Source of the DNA: Prevotella sp.
Lineage (GTDB): Bacteria; Bacteroidota; Bacteroidia; Bacteroidales; Bacteroidaceae
Direction of reading: 5' to 3'
Length of the DNA stretch: 51,022 nt
Assembly: GCA_017524385.1 (NCBI GenBank)
Contig: JAFWSS010000197.1
Coordinates: 1 to 51,022, forward strand
The position numbers were made by a program, and so were the translations under genes. Positions 42,612 through 51,021 of the stretch are shown in pieces; position 1 is the first letter of the stretch; each line of letters starts with the position of its first letter. The notes below the pieces were generated by a model. The model was not told the DNA's origin and did no database searches. It saw only the letters and a program-made list of their open reading frames with translations.

Positions 42612-43787
42612 CTAATATGTCACTTTGGAACCCTCACTCAATTTCTGGTAACCCTCGACAACGACTCTCTTGCCGGCATCGACACCAGACTTGATGACCA
42701 GACGGTTGCCCTGCGTCAATCCTGTCTCCACCTTTGTGCGGTGCGCCGTGCTGTCTTGGTCAATCGTCCATACGAAGAGCGTGCCGTCGGATTTTTTCTG
42801 CACACAGGTGACGGGAACGGTAAGGGCGTTTGTGGCGCCTTCTCCCATGAACATCACGTTGGCCACCATGCCAGGCAGTATGCGATGGTCGCTGTTAGGT
42901 ACATGCACCCTCACGTCGTAGGTGTGTGTGAGGGCGTCGGCTTTCACGCCCTTTTCTATCACGCTGCCCCCTACCCTTGCGCCCACGGCCTCCACTTCAA
43001 TATAAGATGCGGTATGGGTGCCGAGGCTTTTCATTTCCGCCTCAGGGATGGAAACCTTCACCTTGACGCTACTGATATCCAGGATGGTGACGACGGGTTG
43101 TGAAGGCAGCGCCGTTTCTCCAACCCCCAGTTGCTTGCTTCCGATGATTCCGCTGACAGGAGCAATGAGGCGTGTGTCAGCCTGTCCTTTCCTTGCGATT
43201 TTTTCTGCAGCATTGGCCGACTTGACCCCTGTCTGTGCGGTACGCAAGGCAGTCTCTGCTTGCTGCAGTCGCGTCTCCACCTCTATCCACTTCATCTCAG
43301 GCAGCGAACCGTTGTCATGGAGCAGTTTCATACGGTCGTAGGCATCCTTCGCCTGGTCGTACGCACTTTGCGCCTGGGCCACCATGTCGTGAGCCTGACT
43401 GGTGCTTGCGCGTGCAGCCTCCACGCTGTTGTCCATGGTAGTAGCATCCATCTCGGCCAACAATTGTCCACGACTGACATACTGGCCTTCCTCCACCAAC
43501 ATGCGACGCACGACCCCCATGCTGGTGAAACTGACAGCCGTGGCCTCGCGCTCCTCCACGATGCCCACATATTGCTTCCCATAAGTGCCACCAGAAAGCG
43601 ACACCACTTCCGTTTTCACACGAATCGGACCTTTTGTGAGTGGTTCTTTTTTCTTTCCACAACTGCCAGCCAACAACACAAACATCATCAGGGCTGTAGC
43701 CGTAAGGGCGTTCCAAGTATTCCGAGCATTCCAAGTACTCTGAGAACACCAAGTATTCTTTAAACGTTCTGAGATTCTCACTATCAT
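42612..43787 (-). CDS. RND efflux adaptor lipoprotein (HlyD/MFP family)
   Basis: A 391-residue periplasmic adaptor. Its lipobox is LLAGSC (C43), after an unusually long n-region. It then has the biotinyl-lipoyl half-motif (YVGIVEEREATAVSF), a long alpha-hairpin (about 115-205) and beta-barrel and membrane-proximal domains (ILDISSVKVKVSIPE, and VTVPVTCVQ). The n-region carries three 6-residue repeats (NTWCSQ, STWNAR, NTWNAL) from an 18-bp DNA repeat. The ATG overlaps the biotin ligase stop (ATGA), which argues that 43787 is the real start. It lies directly before the RND pump. Confidence 0.87.
   Translation of the reverse strand: MIVRISERLKNTWCSQSTWNARNTWNALTATALMMFVLLAGSCGKKKEPLTKGPIRVKTEVVSLSGGTYGKQYVGIVEEREATAVSFTSMGVVRRMLVEEGQYVSRGQLLAEMDATTMDNSVEAARASTSQAHDMVAQAQSAYDQAKDAYDRMKLLHDNGSLPEMKWIEVETRLQQAETALRTAQTGVKSANAAEKIARKGQADTRLIAPVSGIIGSKQLGVGETALPSQPVVTILDISSVKVKVSIPEAEMKSLGTHTASYIEVEAVGARVGGSVIEKGVKADALTHTYDVRVHVPNSDHRILPGMVANVMFMGEGATNALTVPVTCVQKKSDGTLFVWTIDQDSTAHRTKVETGLTQGNRLVIKSGVDAGKRVVVEGYQKLSEGSKVTY
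43711..43764 (-). repeat. 18-bp repeat in the signal region of the efflux adaptor
   Basis: Three degenerate 18-bp units (CCAAGTATTCCGAG type), in frame in the first 30 codons of the adaptor. On the minus strand they code for NTWCSQ, STWNAR and NTWNAL. In another frame the same DNA reads SEYLECSEYLE. Being a multiple of three, copy changes keep the frame but lengthen the signal peptide n-region. Confidence 0.7.
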
Positions 43788-44533
43788 AAGATGTATTTCA
43801 ATTCTTTAAAAACAAATTTTTGCAAATCGGTTCTGCCATCGGCAGCAAGCACATCAAGCACCAATGTCCCGTCATCTTCAACGGCATGCAAGGCAGCCTT
43901 GAAAAGTTTCCCCGAGGTGGTTTGATAACAATGAATGCCATCTTTCCTGTAAAGGGCGTCACGATAGGTTTTCCTTATTGATGTCCAGTTGTCGGGTGAC
44001 TCCATCAGGGTGATGTATTCCAAGAACCGTTCTGTCACCTTGGATGCCACCTCCTCCCTATCCAACTCATAACCGCAAACCTGCTTGAGCGAGATGGGGT
44101 TTGGGGCATCGCTTCGAAAGGTGGTCTGGTTGATATTGATTCCTGTTCCGATGATGCAATCTGCCACCACTCCTTTTCTCAAGGAAGGTTCAATCAAGGT
44201 GCCAGCCAATTTGAAATCCTTCCAATAGATGTCGTTAGGCCATTTCACGGTGATGCCTTCCAAGAACAGTCCGAGAGCTTCCTTGAGTGCTAGTGCGTTG
44301 GCCATGGAAATGATGAACTGTTTTGACGCAGGAACATGGCATGGGTGAAACAATACACTGAAAGCGATGTTCTTTCCCGCTTCACATTCCCAAGAGTTGG
44401 TGCCACATCCTCTTCCTGCCACTTGTGCATCGGTCCAGACGAAGGTGATGTCTTCATCTTGCGCTTGCTTGTAGCATTGCAAATAGTTGTTGGTGGAGTC
44501 CACTTTGTCGAGATGGATGTGGCGAATATTCAT
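43784..44533 (-). CDS. birA: Biotin--protein ligase (BirA catalytic type, no HTH)
   Basis: About 249 residues that attach biotin to carboxylases through biotinyl-AMP. Motifs: the biotin/ATP loop AGRGCGTNSWECEAGKNI (a variant of GRGRRGR), KWPNDIYW and GTGININ. There is no DNA-binding domain, so it does not regulate biotin genes. The open frame starts at 44557, but a TATCTTTG box at 44562-44555 puts the transcript start near 44548, so MNIRHIHLDKVDSTN at 44533 is the likely start. Its stop overlaps the RND adaptor start. Confidence 0.85.
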   Translation of the reverse strand: MNIRHIHLDKVDSTNNYLQCYKQAQDEDITFVWTDAQVAGRGCGTNSWECEAGKNIAFSVLFHPCHVPASKQFIISMANALALKEALGLFLEGITVKWPNDIYWKDFKLAGTLIEPSLRKGVVADCIIGTGININQTTFRSDAPNPISLKQVCGYELDREEVASKVTERFLEYITLMESPDNWTSIRKTYRDALYRKDGIHCYQTTSGKLFKAALHAVEDDGTLVLDVLAADGRTDLQKFVFKELKYIL

Positions 44534-44554
44534 GGGATGTAGCATATTGATTTG

Positions 44555-44562
44555 CAAAGATA
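44555..44562 (-). promoter_or_regulatory. -7 box of the birA-RND operon (decides the birA start)
   Basis: Minus-strand TATCTTTG with a weak -33. The transcript start falls after 44557, so the upstream ATG there cannot be used. Confidence 0.6.
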
Positions 44563-44664
44563 GTGCAATTTTTCACGAAATAACGAACAAAAGAAATACT
44601 TTTTATATTTTTAATGTAGTATGATAAGAGAACTTCTCATCATTCTGCAAAAAAATATGCTGTT

Positions 44665-44698
44665 TTTGTTGTAACATCAGTTTTTTTTATTATTTTTG
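44665..44698 (+). promoter_or_regulatory. Promoter of the purine nucleoside phosphorylase gene
   Basis: TTTG at 44665-44668 and TATTTTTG at 44691-44698, 22 bases apart. The transcript would start near 44706, only about 10 bases from the ATG at 44716, but about 37 bases from that at 44743. Confidence 0.6.
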
Positions 44699-44742
44699 CA
44701 AACATAATCCAATATATGTCAAACATCAAGAAAATTACTATT

Positions 44743-45450
44743 ATGGCAAAAACACCAACGCCCCATATCGGGGCACAATACGGAGAAATCGCTGAATTTG
44801 TCATCATGGCAGGCGACCCCTTGAGAGCAAAGTTCATGGCAGAGCGTTTTTTGGACAATCCCGTTCAGTTCAACAATGTCAGAGGCATGCTGGGTTTCAC
44901 CGGCACTCACAACGGCAAACGCGTCAGCGTGATGGGTCATGGCATGGGCATCCCTTCCATCGGCATCTACAGTTATGAGTTGTTCAATTTCTATGGTGTT
45001 AAAAGCATCATCCGCGTGGGTTCCGCCGGCACCATCTGCAAGGATCTGAACCTTGGCGACCTGGCTATTGCCATGGGTGCCTGCACCAATTCCAACTATG
45101 GCATGCAATATGAGATGGCAGGCACTTATGCTCCCATTGCCGACTTCGACCTATGCCGCGGTGCCGCCGAGGCATGCGAGCGTTTCGGCTATAACTACAA
45201 GGTGGGCAATGTGTTCTCTTCCGACACGTTCTACAACGAGACCGACACCAACGGCCCATGGATCAAGATGGGTGTTCTCGCCGTGGAAATGGAGGCTGCC
45301 GCTCTGTATATGAATGCCGCCAGGTCGGGCAATCGTGCACTCACCATCTGCACCATTTCCGACAACATCCTCACAGGAGAGGCCACCAGCGCCGAAGAGC
45401 GCCAGACCTCGTTCACCCACATGATGGATGTCGCCTTCTCACTGGTTTAA
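44743..45450 (+). CDS. deoD: Purine nucleoside phosphorylase (DeoD type)
   Basis: A 235-residue hexameric-type phosphorylase that splits purine (deoxy)nucleosides with phosphate into base and sugar 1-phosphate. It has [39 protein letters not shown], the purine-site EMEAAALY and a SDNILTGE end. The frame has an earlier ATG at 44716 that would add nine residues; DeoD proteins usually begin close to TPHIGA, so I prefer 44743. It is a single gene followed by a strong hairpin. It could supply guanine for the deaminase at 8524. Confidence 0.88.
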   Translation: MAKTPTPHIGAQYGEIAEFVIMAGDPLRAKFMAERFLDNPVQFNNVRGMLGFTGTHNGKRVSVMGHGMGIPSIGIYSYELFNFYGVKSIIRVGSAGTICKDLNLGDLAIAMGACTNSNYGMQYEMAGTYAPIADFDLCRGAAEACERFGYNYKVGNVFSSDTFYNETDTNGPWIKMGVLAVEMEAAALYMNAARSGNRALTICTISDNILTGEATSAEERQTSFTHMMDVAFSLV

Positions 45451-45458
45451 AAACCTTT

Positions 45459-45489
45459 TCATCCCATCGAGGTACCCTCGATGGGATGA
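45459..45489 (+). terminator. Hairpin after deoD
   Basis: A perfect 14-bp stem (TCATCCCATCGAGG at 45459-45472 against 45476-45489) with a 3-base loop, 8 bases after the stop. There is no T-tract. Confidence 0.65.
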
Positions 45490-45610
45490 ATCATTTCGTC
45501 AAGCCTATCCCTCAAAACGAATCTCCACCTCCGCTTGAGGTTGCAGAAGTCGCCTTATACTTCACCTAAACAGACAACTTATATCATCACTTCAACCCCC
45601 AATTAACCTT

Positions 45611-47215
45611 ATGTCAGCTTTAGTTTCGGTCATTCCAATTGTCCTGCTCATTATCTTGATGATGGGCTTCAAAGTATCTGGTTACAAAAGTGCCATAGTG
45701 ACACTTATTGTCACCGTTCTTCTCGCATTGTTCGCTGCTCCAGCATTGGGCATCATCCCTGAAAAATATGCAAACGCCTCCATCTATGGTATTACACTTT
45801 GGTCTGTTATTGAAGGGTTGCTCAAAGCCTGCTTCCCCATCATACTCATCATCATCTGTGCCATTTTCAGTTATAATATCCTTTGTGAGACAAAGGAGAT
45901 AGAAACCATCAAGACGCAGTTCATCCAGATGACTTCCGACAAGGGACTTCTCGTCTTGTTGTTGACCTGGGGACTTGGTGGCGTGCTCGAAGGCATGGCT
46001 GGTTTTGGCACAGCTGTCGCCATACCTGCCGCCATCTTGATAGGCCTTGGATTCAAACCCATGTTCTCGGCCGTCATCTGTTTGATTGCCAATACCGTTG
46101 CCGTGGGATTCGGTGCCGTGGGACTTCCTGCCACTACGCTTGCCAACCAGGTAGCGGCATCAGGCACCGCCACACCTGAGGAACTATGCGAAGTGGCTAC
46201 TTTCATCATCATCCAGTTGGCTTTGATGTTCTTCATCACTCCTTTCCTCATTTTGATGATGACCGACAGGAAGAAGATATGGAAGAATCTCACACTGGCC
46301 TTGTTTGTGGGCACATTCTCCATCATCGTCCAATTCTGCTGTGCACATTTCATCGGCCCGGAGACCCCTGCCATCCTCGGCAGCGTGGCAGCCATCATAG
46401 CCATGTTGATTTACAACAAGCTTTTCATTCGCGACGAGAACCCCGATGACGAGGTGAAGGTGGAGAAGAAAACGTTTGGTTTGGTCAAGACGCTCAAGGC
46501 ATGGAGTGTCTATGGACTCATTATTTTCTTCATCCTCATTTCCAGCAAGATTGTTCCGCCCATCAATGAACTGTTGGGTGGCACATTGGTGACGCAGTTT
46601 GAACTGCCTGTAGTAGGCAATACGTTCAAGTTTGGCTGGCTCTCCAACGCTGGTCTGATGATTTTCCTTGGCGCTGTCATTGGAGGTTTGATCCAAGGAA
46701 TGAGCTTTGGCAAACTGATGAAACTCTTGGCCAAGACAACTATCAACCTTCAGAAGACAGTTGTCACCATCTGCTGTCTTGTCGCCATGGCGATGTTGAT
46801 GAACAATGCCGGTATGACCAACGACATAGCCAAGGGGCTTGTTGCACTCACCGGCTCAGTCTTCCCCTTCTTCGCACCTCTTATCGGTTCCATTGGAACT
46901 TTCGTCACTGGCAGTGCCACAAATGCCAACATCCTCTTTGGCAAGTTGCAAGCCACGGCAGCCCATGACTTGGGACTTGTGAATCAAAGTACATTCTTTG
47001 GAGTTCCTGGCAATGAGACCAACTGGTTGGCAGCTGCCAACTGTGCGGGTTCCGAGGGTGGAAAGTTGCTCTCTCCACAGAGTATTGCCATTGCCACCGC
47101 AGCATGCGACATGGAAGGCCAGGATGGTGACATCATGCGCAAGACGATGCCATTCGCCATCTTCTGGATTTTGATGAACGGCTTGATGGTGTTCCTTGGA
47201 CTGCATGTGTTCTAA
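45611..47215 (+). CDS. LctP-family permease (lactate or related organic-acid transporter)
   Basis: A 534-residue inner-membrane protein with about 13 helices. Recognition points: GFGTAVAIPAAILIGLG, the long middle loop after TM8 (NPDDEVKVEKKTFGLVKT), and the C-terminal FVTGSATNANILFGKLQ and GSEGGKLLSPQSIAIATAA, typical of the LctP (lactate permease) family. It would take up lactate or a similar monocarboxylate with protons. Its start follows deoD by 160 bases, with a hairpin between, so it has its own transcript, though I see no clear promoter. A terminator ends it. Substrate inferred from family only. Confidence 0.82.
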   Translation: MSALVSVIPIVLLIILMMGFKVSGYKSAIVTLIVTVLLALFAAPALGIIPEKYANASIYGITLWSVIEGLLKACFPIILIIICAIFSYNILCETKEIETIKTQFIQMTSDKGLLVLLLTWGLGGVLEGMAGFGTAVAIPAAILIGLGFKPMFSAVICLIANTVAVGFGAVGLPATTLANQVAASGTATPEELCEVATFIIIQLALMFFITPFLILMMTDRKKIWKNLTLALFVGTFSIIVQFCCAHFIGPETPAILGSVAAIIAMLIYNKLFIRDENPDDEVKVEKKTFGLVKTLKAWSVYGLIIFFILISSKIVPPINELLGGTLVTQFELPVVGNTFKFGWLSNAGLMIFLGAVIGGLIQGMSFGKLMKLLAKTTINLQKTVVTICCLVAMAMLMNNAGMTNDIAKGLVALTGSVFPFFAPLIGSIGTFVTGSATNANILFGKLQATAAHDLGLVNQSTFFGVPGNETNWLAAANCAGSEGGKLLSPQSIAIATAACDMEGQDGDIMRKTMPFAIFWILMNGLMVFLGLHVF

Positions 47216-47240
47216 GGGCATATTGCTTCTTCAACTATAA

Positions 47241-47278
47241 CAAAAGGGCATGTCATATGAAATGACATGCCCTTTTTG
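47241..47278. terminator. Terminator between the permease and CotH genes
   Basis: A perfect 15-bp stem (AAAAGGGCATGTCAT at 47242-47256 with 47262-47276), a 5-base loop and a run of five T on the plus strand. It lies between convergent genes, so it can serve both. Confidence 0.88.
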
Positions 47279-47298
47279 TGCTTCTGGCATACGGTGAA

Positions 47299-49749
47299 TC
47301 ATCTCACCTTGATTGCTTGGTCGCCCACCTTCACCAAATATACGGATTGCGAGGAAGGAAGAGAGATGCGTATGAAATAATCCTCACAGACATGTCTCTG
47401 TACAAGGATTCCTTTCAGGTCGTAGATAAAGACAGGCGTTCCGCGTTCCACCCCTTCAAGCGTGAGGATGTCTCCTTCCCTCTTCCACTGCCATGGGCTG
47501 ACAGGTGATTCGTCGATGCCGTCGTATTGGTCGAAAAATGCCTTGATGATGATTTCCTTGCTTGACGGCACATTGAAGGAGAGCGTAGGGCCTTCTATGT
47601 ATTTAGTTGAAGCACCCCCGTTTGTGCCCACTGTCACCATCATCCATTTGGTGACTTTTTTATCGGCCAACGGAGCGGCTTGGATGGTCATGGCGCGCCC
47701 GGTGAAAAACTTTCCTTTGAATGTACCCTCTGACAGAGGAATGCCGTTGATGCTCGTCGTCACCGCGTTGAGGTCTTCCTCGTCACAATCGAGATTGACT
47801 TGAATGGGAACGGGCGAGCCCAAACCATAATGACTCGCCATATGGCTGTAGAAATGATCGGGTCTTTCGGCCAACCAATCCCTTGCTGCGTTGAGTTCCG
47901 AGGCATAATTGGGCCACCACTGGTTGATGAGTTTGCGATGATGGGGATATTCCATCCTTATAAGTTCATACATAGGGTCCCAGATGGTCGTTGTGCCGTG
48001 GTAGTTCATGAAGTCGCCCATATAGATGGCAGCACGGTCGATGAACTCGCGTTCGAAATCCTTATCCTCCATCATCCTCCTGAAGAGCCGTGTGTATTCA
48101 TATTTGTTGGCCCAGCTTCTGTCGGAATCATAATCAGGGTTGTATATCCATTCTATGGTGTTATAAGCAGGACTGCCGCCATAGAGACCCAATCCGAAGT
48201 CGGTGTCCTTGGCTACGAAACGCCACACGCCGCCTTCCGTCCTGGGTCTCCACATCACGATGTTGTTCCCAGGGAAGTCTTGGTTGTTGTAAAATAGGTT
48301 CATCACCATCAAGTTGATGAATTCCTCCCAGTCTATCCATTGCGCATATTCCTCCAATGTGTGGCCATGCTCAGCATAAAATTCTTGGAACTGATTCCAA
48401 TTAACCTTGGTGCCCTCCTTCAAATCCCACCAATTCTCAATCATGTCAATGTCTTCCAATTCGTTGTAGTTGCTGAAAATGTTATCAGCAGTGCTTCTCT
48501 CCCTGATGTTGAGGATGCCTTTGTAGACACCGTTGACATAGAAGATGGCTGGGCTCCACGCCTGCCAGTCGAGGTCGGTGTGTGACGCCATCGTGCGCTG
48601 TATGATGGCGTCGCGCATATAGAGGTAGTCGAAGTCATTGCCGGCATTTCTGAGAATGATGGACTTGAAGTTGTCCAATCCCGGTTTTTGGTCAGGGAAG
48701 AACTCATATTTGAGTCTTTTCTTTCCAAACCTCTTGTTGGCATAAACGACAAGAGATTTCAGCTTGCACCCTCTCGATGCCCCACCCTGTACGCGTGTTT
48801 CGCAGAGCTGGTTGAGACTGCTTTCCACCTCCCCCCGCTCGAAAAATTCGAAATTGACGGGTCTCCTCCAATTGAACTCAAAGTTCTTGGTGCCATCTTT
48901 GTAGGTGCCATCTACATAGATGCCTAATTTATTGTCATAGAAATACTTATCATCGGTGACGATGGAGATGACCGGCAGGGTGACGCTCCTTGTGTGGTAG
49001 ATGTAGGAATGGGTGGTGGATCGTGGTGACAGCCATCCATCGCAAAAGAGTTTTGCCCTGATGGTTTGCGTGGAGTTGATACTGATGGGGCCCTGGTATA
49101 CAGGGCTAGATGCAGTAGGTTCCGTGCCATCGTAAGTGAGACGGATGACCGTCCCTTCGGGAGAACCTTCCGGCAAAGACAGTTTCAAGGTGATGACCTT
49201 GTTGCTTGCAAACACCCTCCCTTTTTGGCTGAAAACAGGTTGCCCGAGGATGTTCTCACATATCTTTCCGCAGTTGGCGGCATTGGGTGTTGCCTCCGCC
49301 TGGTATCCCCATTCCGGAACGGCGTCACTCCTCCTTCCATAAGAGATGTTGGGAGCCGGTTGCTTGTTCAACCCTGCCACCTGGTCAACAATGACCCCGT
49401 TCTTGAAAAGGAAGACAGCGCCGTCATTACCAGACTCCAATTTGAAATCGGCATGCAGCTTGTCGGAAACCTTGTCGCAAAAGATGATGACATATTTGTG
49501 AGATAAGACCTGCTGATTAGGCAGTCTCCATGCCTTGGAAGCCTCTTGGGTGACACCGATGCTATAGTCGCCAAGATTGATGGTGATAGGAGTGGTATTG
49601 TAGAGTTCCACCCAAGAGTCGGGAAACTCATTCACATCATCCATGATGCAGTCGATGTTCGACTGCATCAATTCGTTGATGATGAGTTGGGCTTCCGCTG
49701 TGGCGCCCATTGCCAAGTAGGCAACGAGTGTCAGGAAAAATCTTCGCAT
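47299..49749 (-). CDS. Exported lamin-tail/CotH surface protein with C-terminal sorting-like domain
   Basis: An 816-residue exported protein with a signal peptide (1-20, ending A-E-A-Q). A lamin-tail domain (about 21-140, INELMQSN and WVELYNTT) is followed by a chitobiase-like strand domain (about 165-250), a CotH kinase-like domain (about 260-640, with RNAGNDFDYLYMRDA, NIRERS and VAKDTDFGLG), a second strand domain, and a C-terminal end (IYDLKGILVQRHV...SVYLVKVGDQAIKVR) with the look of a type IX secretion sorting domain. CotH proteins phosphorylate or bind other proteins in spore coats. In Bacteroidota their role is not clear. It runs opposite to the permease and has no visible promoter. 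Confidence 0.82.
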   Translation of the reverse strand: MRRFFLTLVAYLAMGATAEAQLIINELMQSNIDCIMDDVNEFPDSWVELYNTTPITINLGDYSIGVTQEASKAWRLPNQQVLSHKYVIIFCDKVSDKLHADFKLESGNDGAVFLFKNGVIVDQVAGLNKQPAPNISYGRRSDAVPEWGYQAEATPNAANCGKICENILGQPVFSQKGRVFASNKVITLKLSLPEGSPEGTVIRLTYDGTEPTASSPVYQGPISINSTQTIRAKLFCDGWLSPRSTTHSYIYHTRSVTLPVISIVTDDKYFYDNKLGIYVDGTYKDGTKNFEFNWRRPVNFEFFERGEVESSLNQLCETRVQGGASRGCKLKSLVVYANKRFGKKRLKYEFFPDQKPGLDNFKSIILRNAGNDFDYLYMRDAIIQRTMASHTDLDWQAWSPAIFYVNGVYKGILNIRERSTADNIFSNYNELEDIDMIENWWDLKEGTKVNWNQFQEFYAEHGHTLEEYAQWIDWEEFINLMVMNLFYNNQDFPGNNIVMWRPRTEGGVWRFVAKDTDFGLGLYGGSPAYNTIEWIYNPDYDSDRSWANKYEYTRLFRRMMEDKDFEREFIDRAAIYMGDFMNYHGTTTIWDPMYELIRMEYPHHRKLINQWWPNYASELNAARDWLAERPDHFYSHMASHYGLGSPVPIQVNLDCDEEDLNAVTTSINGIPLSEGTFKGKFFTGRAMTIQAAPLADKKVTKWMMVTVGTNGGASTKYIEGPTLSFNVPSSKEIIIKAFFDQYDGIDESPVSPWQWKREGDILTLEGVERGTPVFIYDLKGILVQRHVCEDYFIRISLPSSQSVYLVKVGDQAIKVR

Positions 49750-49887
49750 GGGGTGATTTGGGGTGGTTGTTAATAGTTGAAGTTTTCTCGATTAAGAATA
49801 ATGAATCTCATACAAGTTCCGCAGTCTTTGTAAAGCCCGATTGGAGCGTACTATGCGGATGTGCTGGGGGACGCTGAAAGCGTCTCC

Positions 49888-49920
49888 TTTCAATAGCCGT
49901 AGGTCGGAACGACCTGCGGA
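49888..49920 (+). repeat. Left inverted repeat of the RAYT element
   Basis: A 33-base arm whose reverse complement is found without mismatch at 50480-50512. It contains an internal palindrome with GTCG and CGAC arms. Confidence 0.85.
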
Positions 49921-49981
49921 ACCGACGTCGTGTGTAACATCGACCCTGAAGGGGTCGCCCAACATCATCGGACAATATGAA

Positions 49982-50425
49982 TTATATATACCTGTCATCA
50001 TATTCGATACCGAATTCATCGAGGATAGCACGCATCTCGTCACGTGTATTGACTCGCTTGTGGTGCTCCTTCTGATTCTTGATGTATTCCACCACACGAT
50101 CCTTGTCGGTCTCGGCATAGGTGAACGCCCCGTAACTAGATTCCCATCTGTCAAACAAAGGGAAAAAGTCGCTGCGACTACGCATAAAATTACCAGTGGC
50201 AATCTTCAGGTCGTGGACGAACGAGGCGACAGCGATTGTCGGATGCAGACCTATACATAAGTGAACATGGTCAGGCATACCACCAATACGGTAGAGCACA
50301 CAATTGTGCTTACGGCAAAAGCCAAGAATGTACATATACAGGTCGCGCTCATGTTCCTCGACAATGACAGGTCGATTGCCGTGGGGACGGAAGATGATAT
50401 GGTAAATCAATTTCGTATAGGCCAT
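49982..50425 (-). CDS. IS200/RAYT-type Y1 transposase
   Basis: A 147-residue Y1 transposase. The HUH metal motif reads HVHLCIG, and the nucleophilic tyrosine is in YIKNQKEHHK. The order (strand, HUH, helix, tyrosine helix) and length match the IS200/REP-associated family, which cuts single-stranded DNA at hairpin ends. No TnpB is present. The gene is intact and flanked by matched inverted repeats, so it may still act on its own ends or on related hairpins elsewhere in the genome. A RAYT that is held in the genome long term is often kept as a domesticated gene. Confidence 0.85.
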   Translation of the reverse strand: MAYTKLIYHIIFRPHGNRPVIVEEHERDLYMYILGFCRKHNCVLYRIGGMPDHVHLCIGLHPTIAVASFVHDLKIATGNFMRSRSDFFPLFDRWESSYGAFTYAETDKDRVVEYIKNQKEHHKRVNTRDEMRAILDEFGIEYDDRYI

Positions 50426-50479
50426 AATGTCATCGTTGGGGCACCCTTTCAGGGTGCTTTTCCTTTTGTTGATTCTGTA

Positions 50480-50512
50480 TCCGCAGGTCGTTCCGACCTA
50501 CGGCTATTGAAA
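50480..50512 (-). repeat. Right inverted repeat of the RAYT element
   Basis: Perfect reverse complement of 49888-49920, with the same internal palindrome. It is followed by a GACCGC/GCGGTC hairpin. Confidence 0.85.
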
Positions 50513-50577
50513 AGGTGACCGCATCGCGGTCATACCGCACCGATAGTTGTCATTCCCACAGGTCGCAACAACCTATG

Positions 50578-51021
50578 TTATTCAACCAAGCACTTATCCA
50601 GTTCTTCAGCGATGGCTTTCTTATCCAGGTGCTGCCCAATGAAGACGATTTTCTGCATACGGTCGCCATATCGGTCGTCCCAGTCTTGTCGTAGCCCAGG
50701 TTCGCGTTCAAGCAATTGACGCAACTCGTCGGCAGGCATGGTGGCATACCATTGTCCGGCATTCTTGATACTCAACTGTTTGCCGGCTTGCTCAAAAAGG
50801 TAACATATCTCCTGCTCGTCATAAAAATAGCATAACCCCTTGGCACGTATGACATTCTTGGGCCATTTGCGCGCCACAAACTCGTCGAACCTCCCCAAAT
50901 CCATAGGTTGACGTCGGTAGTATACATAGGTACCAATGCCATACTCCTCTGCTTCTCCCTCGCCGTGGTGGTGGTGATGGTGGTGATGCCCGCCTTTCTC
51001 ATGATGGTGCTCGTGCTCATC
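50578..51021 (-). CDS. Histidine-rich COG0523 (CobW-like) GTPase metallochaperone, 3' part only
   Basis: The frame is open from the window edge to the stop at 50578, so this is the C-terminal 147 residues of a longer gene whose N-terminal GTPase domain lies outside. A stretch rich in histidine (eight histidines in a row, with EHHHEK before it) leads to the CobW C-terminal domain: YYRRQPMDLGRFDEF, RAKGLCYFYDEQE, DDRYGDRMQKIVFIG. Histidine-rich loops in this family bind zinc or other metals, often under zinc limitation. A spurious out-of-phase frame in the same place should be ignored. Start outside the window. Confidence 0.8.
   Translation of the reverse strand, partial: DEHEHHHEKGGHHHHHHHHGEGEAEEYGIGTYVYYRRQPMDLGRFDEFVARKWPKNVIRAKGLCYFYDEQEICYLFEQAGKQLSIKNAGQWYATMPADELRQLLEREPGLRQDWDDRYGDRMQKIVFIGQHLDKKAIAEELDKCLVE

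Larger units (their letters stand above)
49888..50512 (-). mobile_element. IS200-like (RAYT-type) element with perfect 33-bp inverted ends
   Basis: A small transposase gene is framed by two 33-base inverted repeats, at 49888-49920 and 50480-50512, that match perfectly. Each contains the palindrome GGTCGnnnCGACC. Inside each end is a further hairpin (CGACCC/GGGTCG at 49941-49957, GCACCCT/AGGGTGC at 50441-50457), and outside are GACGCT/AGCGTC (49870-49884) and GACCGC/GCGGTC (50517-50531). Single-strand hairpin ends and a Y1 transposase fit the REP-associated (RAYT) type rather than an element with ordinary terminal repeats. Confidence 0.75.

Noticed and set aside
50772-51020. 82-residue ORF at the right edge
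   Set aside because: It is an out-of-phase reading of the histidine-rich metallochaperone; the composition is a by-product of the CAC/CAT run.
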